64,000 nucleotides of DNA from Pelomonas sp. SE-A7 (GTDB lineage: Bacteria > Pseudomonadota > Gammaproteobacteria > Burkholderiales > Burkholderiaceae_C), in contig NZ_JAUASW010000001.1 in NCBI RefSeq assembly GCF_030345705.1, positions 558,001-622,000 on the forward strand, in the 5' to 3' direction. The position numbers and the translations under genes were made by a program. A model generated the notes under the pieces. The model did not search any database. It saw only the letters and a list, made by a program, of their open reading frames with translations, and had not been told where the DNA came from. Positions 43,251 to 51,400 of the stretch are shown here, piece after piece (within the stretch, counting starts at the first letter, position 1; every line of letters starts with the position of its first letter).

Positions 43251-44441
43251 ATGGACGCGAACACCAAGCCTGATGCCGAACTGGTGCTTGTCACCGGCGG
43301 GGCCGGCTTCATTGGTTCCGAACTGGTGCCCTTGCTGCTGAAGCAGGGCTATCGCGTCCGCGTGCTCGACCCATTGTCGGAGCAGGTTCACGGCGCGGAT
43401 GCCCGGGCACCTGCCTGGCTGTCGGCCCCGGCCTGCGAATTCATCCGGGCTTCGGTGACCGACCGGGCCGCCTGCGAACAGGCCCTGCAGGGCGCGGATC
43501 ACATCGTCCACCTGGCCGCCGAGACCGGCACGGGCCAGTCCATGTACGAGATCGCCCGCTACAACGAGGTCAATGTGATGGGCACGGCCATGCTGTTCGA
43601 CGTGCTGGTCAACCAGCCCGGCCGGCGCGTGCGCCGCGTCGTGCTGGCCTCGAGCCGTTCGGTCTACGGCGAAGGCGCTTATCGCTGCCCGCATTGCTCG
43701 CCGCAGGAGCGCGCCTATCCGTCCGTCCGGAGCAGCGAACGACTGCAGGCCGCGCGCTGGGAGCCGGCCTGCCGGCATTGCGGGGGCGACCTGGAGGCCG
43801 TGCCCACGCGCGAATCCGACGCCGTATCGCCGGCCTCGGTCTATGCCAGCACCAAGCTGGCGCAGGAGGACCTGGTCAAGGTCTGCTGCCAGTCGCTGGG
43901 CATAGGCTATGCCCTGCTGCGGCTGCAAAACGTCTATGGCGAAGGCCAGTCGCTGAAGAACCCGTACACCGGCCTGCTGTCGATCTTCTCCAACCGCGTC
44001 CGCCGGGGCGAGTTCCTGCCCTTGTTCGAGGATGGCCTCGAGTCGCGCGATTTCGTCCATGTCAGCGACGTGGCCGAGGCGATGCGGCGCTGCCTTGCGG
44101 TGGCCGAGCCGGTCAACAGCATCCTCAATGTGGGTAGCGGCGTCGGCACCTCGGTGCAGGCAGCGGCCAGCCTGCTGTCGATGGCCCTTGGCGCCACGCC
44201 ACAGCTGCGGGTCACCGGCGAGTTCCGGATCGGCGACATCCGCCACAACGTGGCCGACGTCTCCCGCCTGGCCGAAGCCCTGGACTTCGCGCCGCAGGTC
44301 AGCCTGGAAGCCGGCCTGCGTCGCTTCGGGGCCTGGGTGATGAGCCAGGAGCTGCAGGAAGATCGGCTGGCCGCGGCCAATGCGGAGCTGATGGCGCGCG
44401 GCCTGATGGGCGGAGGCGGGCGCGACGCGGCCCGCCATTGA
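43251..44441 (+). CDS. NAD-dependent sugar epimerase/dehydratase with a four-Cys insertion
   Basis: The 396-residue short-chain dehydrogenase/reductase-type enzyme acts on nucleotide sugars. It has the NAD-binding GGAGFIGSEL (residues 16-25) and the catalytic YASTK (Tyr198, Lys202). The substrate region has LQNVYGEGQSLKNPYTG. Between the strand ending SSRSVYGEG and the Tyr motif is an insertion with Cys146-x2-Cys149 and Cys174-x2-Cys177, a possible zinc knuckle. As I recall, dTDP-L-rhamnose 4-epimerase-type proteins have a similar Cys-containing insert, so that activity (6-deoxytalose formation) is a candidate. Confidence 0.85.
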   Translation: MDANTKPDAELVLVTGGAGFIGSELVPLLLKQGYRVRVLDPLSEQVHGADARAPAWLSAPACEFIRASVTDRAACEQALQGADHIVHLAAETGTGQSMYEIARYNEVNVMGTAMLFDVLVNQPGRRVRRVVLASSRSVYGEGAYRCPHCSPQERAYPSVRSSERLQAARWEPACRHCGGDLEAVPTRESDAVSPASVYASTKLAQEDLVKVCCQSLGIGYALLRLQNVYGEGQSLKNPYTGLLSIFSNRVRRGEFLPLFEDGLESRDFVHVSDVAEAMRRCLAVAEPVNSILNVGSGVGTSVQAAASLLSMALGATPQLRVTGEFRIGDIRHNVADVSRLAEALDFAPQVSLEAGLRRFGAWVMSQELQEDRLAAANAELMARGLMGGGGRDAARH

Positions 44442-44453
44442 CGAAGACCGGCC

Positions 44454-45260
44454 ATGTTCAAGGCTGAAAATTTCGGCATCTCCTGGCTGGATCTGGTCTT
44501 GCCGTTTCCCTGCGAGATCCACCATTGCGCGCCGCGGGCGCGGCCCGATTCCGGTCGTTTCTCGGTGCTGTCCCATTTCACCGAGCCACGTCAGCTCAAG
44601 CTGCCGGCGGCGCAGGTACGCGAGGTGGCGCCGCTCTTCGATCTGATACTGACCAACGAGGACAGTCTGCTGGACCTGCCCAATGCGGCGCTGGCCGTGT
44701 TCGGCAGCAACTGGGTCAAGACCTTGCCCGAGCGCAAGAGTTTCGACGTCTCCTTCCTGTACAGCAACGGCGTGGGCTCCGAGGCCTTGTTCAGCGGCTA
44801 TCGCGACCGTCGCCAGATCTGGGCACGCGGGGCTGCGCTCCGGGTGCCGACCCGCTTCTACACCTCCCAGATGAGGCCGCCCGAGGGCATAGAGAACCTG
44901 GCGCCCTATCCCTTTCCCGACAAGGCCGGCCTGTTCGAATCGATGTTTTCCATCATCGTGGAGAACGAATACCAGGACCACTACTTCACCGAGAAGCTGA
45001 TCGACTGCCTGCGCAGCTACACGGTGCCGATCTATTTCGGCGCACCGAACATCGCCAGGTATTTCGATCCGGCCGGCATGCTGCTGCCGTCAACGGTGGA
45101 CGAGATGGTCGAGATGATCGACCGGCTGACGGTGGCCGACTACTGGGGGCGTCTCGGTGCGCTGGAGGCCAACTACCAGCGCTCGAAACAGTACTGGGAT
45201 TTCCTGCGCAACCTCGGCCTCTATATCGAGGAAGGCCGGCGGCGGAGACTTGCGCGCTAG
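44454..45260 (+). CDS. GT10-family glycosyltransferase (alpha-1,3/4-fucosyltransferase-like)
   Basis: The 268-residue protein matches the C-terminal fucosyltransferase domain of GT10. It has FSIIVENEYQDHYFTEKLID (starting about residue 166), then a segment equivalent to VPVYxGAPN (TVPIYFGAPNIARYFDP). The N-terminal half has DVSFLYSNGVGSEAL at the expected place of the first domain. With the GT11 gene upstream and gmd downstream, a fucosylated glycan is suggested. It starts 12 bases after the epimerase gene. Confidence 0.85.
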   Translation: MFKAENFGISWLDLVLPFPCEIHHCAPRARPDSGRFSVLSHFTEPRQLKLPAAQVREVAPLFDLILTNEDSLLDLPNAALAVFGSNWVKTLPERKSFDVSFLYSNGVGSEALFSGYRDRRQIWARGAALRVPTRFYTSQMRPPEGIENLAPYPFPDKAGLFESMFSIIVENEYQDHYFTEKLIDCLRSYTVPIYFGAPNIARYFDPAGMLLPSTVDEMVEMIDRLTVADYWGRLGALEANYQRSKQYWDFLRNLGLYIEEGRRRRLAR

Positions 45261-45296
45261 AGTAGCTGCGCCACCGCACGAACACCGGAGCATGCC

Positions 45297-46220
45297 TTGC
45301 AGCCAGATAGCGCCGTCCTTATCCATCCCCAGGCCCTCGTCGAGTCTTCGAACCTGGGCGCAGGCACCAGCGTCCAGGCCTTCAGCCATGTGCTGAGCGG
45401 TGCGCGCATCGGCCGCGGGGTCACGATCGGCGACCATGTCCTGATCGAGGCCGAGGCCGTCGTCGGTGACCGCGTGACGGTGAAATGCGGCGTGCAGCTG
45501 TGGAATGGCGTGACGCTGGAGGAAGACGTCTTCATCGGCCCCAACGCCACGTTCGCCTGCGACCGGTCGGCGCTGCCGGCACGGACCCTGGTGCGGGCCG
45601 GCGCGAGCATCGGCTCCAACGCCACCATCAGGCCGGGTCTCACCATTGGCCCGGGGGCCCAGGTGATGGATGGCGCCGTGGTTACCCGCGATGTACCGCC
45701 CAACGCCATCGTGGCCGGCAACCCGGCTCATATCACGGGCTACAAGGACACCCCCCAGCTCGCGCTGCCGGGCCAGGTGGCCGAATCGGCCGCGCTGCCC
45801 ACCCTGCATGCCCGCGGCGCCGTCCTGGTGCGCCTGCCCAAGGTCGTGGACCTGCGCGGCGCGCTGAGCTTCGGCGAGATAGGCGCGCACCTGCCGTTCA
45901 CGCCGCAGCGCTTCTTCATGGTCTACGACGTGCCGACCCGCGAGGTGAGGGGCGAGCATGCGCACAAGGCCTGCCACCAGTTCCTGGTCTGCGTGAAAGG
46001 CAGCGTGGGCGTGGTCGTCGACGACGGCCAGCAGCGCGACGAGCTGCTGCTGGACAGCCCGCGCCTGGGCCTGCACATCCCGCCCATGGTCTGGGGCATC
46101 CAGTACCAGTTCTCGCCCGATGCCGTGCTGCTGGTGCTGGCCTCGGACCGCTACGACGCGGACGACTACATCCGCAGCTACGACGACTTCCTGGCCGCCG
46201 TCGGCAGCAAGGCCAGCTGA
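45297..46220 (+). CDS. WxcM-like bifunctional protein: hexapeptide acyltransferase + dTDP-4-keto-6-deoxyhexose 3,4-ketoisomerase
   Basis: The 307-residue protein has a left-handed beta-helix acyltransferase domain (about residues 1-155: GVTIGDHVLIEAEAVVGDRV, IVAGNPAHITGYK) and a cupin domain of the FdtA/QdtA type (about 175-300: RFFMVYDVPTREVRGEHAHK, CHQFLVCVKGSVGVVVDDG, GLHIPPMVWGIQYQFSPDA). The cupin domain isomerises dTDP-4-keto-6-deoxyglucose for 3-amino sugar synthesis. The start must be TTG 45297: the frame has a stop at 45258 and no ATG, and CCGGAG lies 6 bases upstream. The next gene is the matching aminotransferase. Confidence 0.87.
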   Translation: MQPDSAVLIHPQALVESSNLGAGTSVQAFSHVLSGARIGRGVTIGDHVLIEAEAVVGDRVTVKCGVQLWNGVTLEEDVFIGPNATFACDRSALPARTLVRAGASIGSNATIRPGLTIGPGAQVMDGAVVTRDVPPNAIVAGNPAHITGYKDTPQLALPGQVAESAALPTLHARGAVLVRLPKVVDLRGALSFGEIGAHLPFTPQRFFMVYDVPTREVRGEHAHKACHQFLVCVKGSVGVVVDDGQQRDELLLDSPRLGLHIPPMVWGIQYQFSPDAVLLVLASDRYDADDYIRSYDDFLAAVGSKAS

Positions 46221-47323
46221 TGGACGCGCCGATTCCCTTCCTCGACCTGCAGCCGGCCTACCGCAGCGCGCAGAAGGACATTGACGCCGCCTTGCAGCGT
46301 GTGGCGGCCAGCGGCTGGTTCCTGCTGGGCAAGGAGCTGGAGGCCTTCGAGCAGGCCTGGGCGCACCACTGCGGCAGCCTGCATTGCGCCGGCCTGGCCA
46401 ACGGCCTGGATGCGCTCCACCTGGGCCTGCGGGCCTTGGGCGTGCAAGAGGGCGACGAGGTCATCGTGCCCTCCAACACCTATATCGCGACCTGGCTGGC
46501 GGTCAGCCAGTGCGGGGCGCGGCCGGTGCCGGTCGAGCCCGACCCGCGCAGCTTCAACCTGGACCCGGCCCGCATCGAGGCAGCGATCACGCCGCGGACG
46601 CGGGTCATCCTGCCGGTCCACCTGTACGGCCAGCCGGCCGACATGGATGTGATCAACGCCATCGCCTCGCGGCATGGACTCAAGGTGCTGGACGACTGCG
46701 CCCAGGCCCATGCGGCGCGCTACAAGGTGAGGCCGGTGGGCGGCCTGGCCGATATCTCGGCCTGGAGCTTCTACCCGGGCAAGAACCTGGGCGCCTTCGG
46801 CGACGGTGGCGGCATCACCACGCGCGACGAAGGCCTGGTCAAGCAGGTCAAGGTGCTTCGCAACTACGGTTCCGAGCGCAAGTACCACAACGAGGTCAAG
46901 GGCATCAACTCGCGGCTGGACGAGATCCAGGCCGCCGTGCTGGCCGCCAAGCTGCCGCTGCTGGAGGCCGCCACCAACGAGCGCCGCGCCATCGCGGCCC
47001 GCCTGCTGCAAGGCCTGGCAGGCTGCGATCTGCAATTGCCTTTCGTGCCGCATTGGGCCGAGCCGGCCTGGCATCTGTTCGTGGTCCGCCATGCGGACCG
47101 CGACGGCCTGCAGCAGCGCCTGGCAGGCGAGGGCATAGGCACGCTGATCCACTACCCGGTGCCGCCGCACCGGCAGCCGGCCTATGCCGAGCTGGGCCAT
47201 GCCGACGGCGACTTCCCGATCGCCGAGGCCATGCACCGCGAGGTCCTGAGCCTGCCGCTGTGGCCGGGCATGAGCGAACCGCAGATCGAGCGACTGATCA
47301 AGGCGGTGCGGGCCAGCGTCTGA
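46220..47323 (+). CDS. DegT/DnrJ/EryC1/StrS aminotransferase (dTDP-3-amino-3,6-dideoxyhexose synthesis, FdtB/QdtB-like)
   Basis: The 367-residue PLP enzyme would transaminate the 3-keto sugar made by the upstream cupin domain. It starts IPFLDLQPAYRS, and has ANGLDALHLGLRALG, VILPVHLYGQPADMD, LKVLDDCAQAHAA, and SFYPGKNLGAFGDGG with the PLP lysine at about residue 188. The closing ALRNYGSERKY-like segment appears as VLRNYGSERKYHNEVKG. The start codon overlaps the previous stop by one base. Together with the acyltransferase it predicts dTDP-Fuc3NAc or dTDP-Qui3NAc. Confidence 0.92.
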   Translation: MDAPIPFLDLQPAYRSAQKDIDAALQRVAASGWFLLGKELEAFEQAWAHHCGSLHCAGLANGLDALHLGLRALGVQEGDEVIVPSNTYIATWLAVSQCGARPVPVEPDPRSFNLDPARIEAAITPRTRVILPVHLYGQPADMDVINAIASRHGLKVLDDCAQAHAARYKVRPVGGLADISAWSFYPGKNLGAFGDGGGITTRDEGLVKQVKVLRNYGSERKYHNEVKGINSRLDEIQAAVLAAKLPLLEAATNERRAIAARLLQGLAGCDLQLPFVPHWAEPAWHLFVVRHADRDGLQQRLAGEGIGTLIHYPVPPHRQPAYAELGHADGDFPIAEAMHREVLSLPLWPGMSEPQIERLIKAVRASV

Positions 47324-47335
47324 ACCGCGATTTGC

Positions 47336-47788
47336 TCAACTGCTGTGGTCGTGCACGGCCTTCCAGCTGCCGTCCTTCATGCGCAGCCAGACCAGGCTGA
47401 ACCAGCCGCTCTGTTCCGCCTCACCACCGCCTGAGAGCACGAAGCGGCCATTCATCAGGGCTGAGTCGCTGGACAGCGACCTGATCGTCACCTGCTCCAT
47501 GCGCAGGGCCTGCTTGGGCTTGTCGCCGTTGAAGTACTTGGCGCGGAAGGCCGTCTCTATGGGCGCGATGCCGGGCCGCGGGCCCTGCTTGGTCATGAAG
47601 GTGATGGACTCGTCGTACAGGCCCAGGTGGCGGCGCAGGTCGCCCTCGTTCCAGCCGGCGACCGAGGCATCCAGCGCGGCCTTGAGCTGGCGATGGTCGT
47701 CGGCCTGGCGGGGCGAGCCCTCGTAGGGGGCGGTGGCACAGGCCGAAAGCAGGGCGAGCAGGACCAGGCTGGCCAGCAGTCTTTGCAT
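47336..47788 (-). CDS. Putative lipoprotein with NTF2/SnoaL-like domain
   Basis: The 150-residue protein has a lipoprotein signal with lipobox LLSAC (Cys about 17). After it comes a domain of the YybH/SnoaL/NTF2-like type, suggested by AALDASVAGWNEGDLRRHLGLYDESITFMT and ending WFSLVWLRMKDGSWKAVHDHSS (each quoted only in part of its length). Such domains serve many small-molecule or structural roles, so function is open. AAAGGA lies 6 bases before the ATG at 47788. It follows the acyltransferase gene on the minus strand. Confidence 0.75.
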   Translation of the reverse strand: MQRLLASLVLLALLSACATAPYEGSPRQADDHRQLKAALDASVAGWNEGDLRRHLGLYDESITFMTKQGPRPGIAPIETAFRAKYFNGDKPKQALRMEQVTIRSLSSDSALMNGRFVLSGGGEAEQSGWFSLVWLRMKDGSWKAVHDHSS

Positions 47789-47811
47789 TGCAATGTCCTT
47801 TGGAATGAAAT

Positions 47812-48306
47812 TCAGGCCCTGCCGCGCGAACGGGCAGGGTTGCCGACCCACAGCTCGCCGGCCGGCACGTCCCTGGTGACCACGCTGCCGGCACCGATCA
47901 TCGCGCCGGCACCTATGGTCACGCCGCCGAGGATGGTGGCATTGGCACCGATGGAGGCCCCGCGCTGCACCATGGTGCGCTGGAAGCTGTCCGGGTACTG
48001 CTTGGAGCGCGGGAACTTGTCATTGGTGAAGCTGACGTTGGGACCGACGAAGACATCGTCCTCAAGCGTGATGCCATCCCAGAGCTGGACGCCGCATTTG
48101 ACCGTGACCCGGTCGCCGACCACCACGTCGTTCTCGATGAAGCACTGGGCATTGATGTTGCAGTCGCGGCCAATGCGGGCGCCGGCCAGCACGACGCAGA
48201 ACTGCCAGATGCTGGTGCCGTCGCCGATCTCGTGGCTCTGCACCTCGCTGCTCGGGTGGAGGAAGGGCGGCTTGCTGCTGCTCACGTCGTTCGGTCTCCG
48301 TGTCAT
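47812..48306 (-). CDS. Hexapeptide-repeat sugar N-acyltransferase (FdtC/QdtC-like)
   Basis: The 164-residue left-handed beta-helix protein starts its repeats at EIGDGTSIWQFCVVLAGARIG. It has NDKFPRSK (a hallmark of 3-amino-3,6-dideoxyhexose N-acetyltransferases and WbbJ-like proteins) and ends with DVPAGELWVGNPARSRG. It would acetylate dTDP-3-amino sugars made by the ketoisomerase/aminotransferase pair on the opposite strand. I start it at ATG 48306; an in-frame ATG at 48339 adds 11 residues. It lies 105 bases downstream of the giant repeat gene. Confidence 0.88.
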   Translation of the reverse strand: MTRRPNDVSSSKPPFLHPSSEVQSHEIGDGTSIWQFCVVLAGARIGRDCNINAQCFIENDVVVGDRVTVKCGVQLWDGITLEDDVFVGPNVSFTNDKFPRSKQYPDSFQRTMVQRGASIGANATILGGVTIGAGAMIGAGSVVTRDVPAGELWVGNPARSRGRA

Positions 48307-48318
48307 GGCCCGTGTTTC

Positions 48319-48346
48319 GGGCGGCCCAGCATAAGGCAAGCCGCCC
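48319..48346. repeat. 7-bp inverted repeat between the giant gene and the acyltransferase gene
   Basis: GGGCGGC (48319-48325) and GCCGCCC (48340-48346) can pair around a 14-base loop, just upstream of the acyltransferase start. It might be part of a terminator or attenuator between the two minus-strand genes. There is no U-tract. Confidence 0.35.
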
Positions 48347-48380
48347 CGGCGCGGCGTGAACCGTGGCGGGGCGGCGCTGG

Positions 48381-48400
48381 GGCCGGGGCGAACCCCGGCC
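48381..48400 (-). terminator. Stable hairpin with UUCG tetraloop after the giant gene
   Basis: On the minus-strand transcript GGCCGGGG pairs perfectly with CCCCGGCC around UUCG, an exceptionally stable tetraloop, 11 bases after the stop codon of the giant gene. No U-tract follows, so it may protect the 3' end or act with Rho rather than be a classic intrinsic terminator. Confidence 0.5.
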
Positions 48401-48411
48401 GGACCTCAGGG

Positions 48412-51400
48412 TCAGATCAGCGGCGGCAGGCGCTCGTCGTCGTCCAGACGCTTGTGCGGCGTCAGGTGGCTGAGCACAGGCGGCGCCGGCGGGGCGAAGT
48501 TGGTCGAGGCGGAGGCCTCACCCAGCACGTTGCCCGGAGGCGGTGCCAGCACGTCGTGGACCGTGACCTTGGCCTCGGCAGGCGCAGCCTCGGGCTTGAC
48601 GTCCTTGGCGAACCAGACGTCGGCCATCTCGTGCGTCTTGCCGTCGGCGGTCTTGTAGCCGGACACCAGGCCTATCAGGTTGCCGTTGTCGGTCGCCGTG
48701 CCGGCCTTGGCGTTCAGGTCCAGCTCGACGATGCCCAGCGACGACAGGTCGAGCAGCTCGCCGGCATCGCTGACGCCATCGTGGTTCTTGTCGACCCAGA
48801 CCTTCAGGTCCTTGAAGCCGGCATCGAGCACGTCGAGCTTGCCGTCGTGGTTGACGTCCAGGGCGGCCATGGCCTGGTAGCCGTTGGCTGCATGCTGGCC
48901 GTTCGCCAGGACCGTGCCGGTACCGAACAGCTCCTTGCCGCTGTCGACCTTGCCGTCGTGGTTCAGGTCCATCACCAGCAGACCGTCGTTGCCGCCGACC
49001 CAGCCCCACTTCTGGGCGTTGCCGGTGCCGTTCAGGTCGAAGCTGACGCCATGGGCCGCCGACAGGGTCTGGATGCCGTTGCCATCCAGATCCAGCACGA
49101 TAGGCGTGGCGAGCCACAGCGCATCGAGCTGGCCGCCGTCCATCGAGGCGATCTGGTCGGAGGTGAAGGCGCCCACCTGCGTCATGTTCATCTTGGCGAT
49201 GTCCTGCGAATCCAGGCCGTCGATCTGGTCGGTGGTCAGCGAGCGGATCTGGTCCGTCGTGATGCCGGCCATCTGGGCCGTGGTCAGCGCATGGATGTCG
49301 TCCGAGTCGAAGCGACGCAGCTGGTCGGTCGTCAGCGCCCCGACCTGGGTCGAGCTGAACGCCGCGATCTGGGCCGAGCCGAACGCGCCGATCTCGTCGG
49401 TCGTGATCGCATGCAGCTGATCGGTCGTGATCGCCGTGATCTGCGCCGTCGTGAACGAGCCGATCTGGTCGCTGGTGAAGGCCAGGAACTGGTCGGTGCC
49501 CAGGGCGTGCAGGGCGGCGGTCGAGAGGCCGCGCAGTGCATCGGTGCCGATGTTGTCGATGTCGTCCGTGCCTATGCCGATGACCTGGGCCGTGCTCAGC
49601 GAGCCGAGCTGGGCGCTGGTCATCGCCCCGATCTGATCGGAGCTCAGTGCCGACAGATCCTCGGACGCCAGACCCTTGATGCCGCTGGTACCCAGGGCAC
49701 GTATGTCATCGGTCGAGAAGGTCTTGATCTGGTCACTGCTCATGAAGCCGATCTGGGCCGAGGTCAGCGAGGCGACCTGGTCGGAGCGCAGCGACTGGAC
49801 ATCGTCGGTCGCCCAACCCTGGATCTGGGTGCTGGTGAGCACCGAGACCTGCAGGCCGGTCAGCGCGTTGACCTGGTCGGTGGTCAGCGAGTTCAGCTGA
49901 TCGGTGGCCAGGGCGCGGATACCGAACACGCTGATCGAGCGCAGATCGTCGGTCTCCAGCTTGGCCATCATCGTGTTGCTGATGCCCGCCACCTGGGTCG
50001 CGGTGAGCGCGCCGAACTGGGCCGTGCTCAGGGCGTTCAGGTCGTCCGAACCCATGGCCGTGACCTGGGCCGAGGTGATGCTGGCCACCTGTCCGTTGGT
50101 CAGCGAAGCCACCTGGTCGGAGCTGAAGGCCACGAACTGGTCGGTGCTCAGCTTGGACAGTGCACCGGTCGACAGGGCACGCAGGTCGTCCGTCTCCAGC
50201 TTGGCGATCTGGTCGGTGCGCAGGCCGGCCACCTGGTTGGTGGTCAGCGAAGCGAACTGGGCCGTGGTCATGGCCTCGATCTCGTCGGTGCGCAGGGCGC
50301 CGAGCTGATCGGAACTCATGCCGCGCAGTCCGGCGGTCGAGATCGCCGCCAGGTCGTCGGTCTGCAGGGCCTTGGCCTGATCGGTGCTGATGGCAGCGAT
50401 CTGGTTCGAAGTCATGGACTTGAACTGATCGGACGTGAAGGCGTTCAGGTCGTCGCTGACCAGACCCTGGATCTGGGTCGAGGTCAGGGCATTGACCTGG
50501 GCCGTGGTCAGCGAGGCGATCTGGTCGGAGCCCAGGGCGCCCAGCTGGTCGGTGCCGAACTTGGCCAGGCTGCTGCTGGCGATGGCGCGCAGGTCATCGG
50601 TCTCCAGCTTGGCGATCTGGTCCGTGCGCAGGCCGGCCACCTGGGCGGAGGTCAGCGAGGCGTACTGGGCCGTGTTCATGGCCACGATCTCGTCGGTGGT
50701 CAGCACGCCGATCTGGGTCGAACTCAGGCCGCGCAGGGCCGCCGAGTTGATCGCCGCCAGGTCGTCGGTCTGCAGGGCCTTGACCTGGTCGGTCGAGAGG
50801 CCACCCACCTGACCCGAGCTCAGCGCCTTGAACTGATCGCTGGTGAGGGCGTTCAGCTTGTCGGTCGTGAGGCCGGCCACCTGGGCGTTGGTCAGCGAGA
50901 CCACCTGGGCCGTGGTCAGGGCCGAGAGCTGGTCGGTCGTCAGGCCGGCGAGCTGGTCGGTACCCAGGCCACGCAGGGCGGCCGTGTTGATCGCACGCAG
51001 GTCGTCGGTTTCCAGCTTGGCCATCTGGTCGCTGGACAGGCCCTTGACCTGGGCCGTCGTCATGGCCGCGGCCTGGGCCGTGGTCAGCGCCCTGATGTCG
51101 TCGGTCGACAGGCTGGTCAGCTGCTGCGAGGTCAGCGACACGATCTGGGCCGTGGACAGCTGGCCGATCTGGTCGGAGGTCAGCGCCGCGAACTGGTCGG
51201 TCGTGAACTTGGACAGGGCCGAGGTGCTCAGCGAGCGCAGGTCATCGCTTTCCAGCTTGATGATCTGGTCGGTGCGCAGGCCGGCGATCTGGGCCGAGCT
51301 CAGCGTGCTGACCTGGGCCGTGGTCAGGGCCACGATCTCGTCGGTGCGCAGGGCCTCGATCTGGGCCGAGCTGAAGCCCTTGACGCCGGCCGTGGACAGG

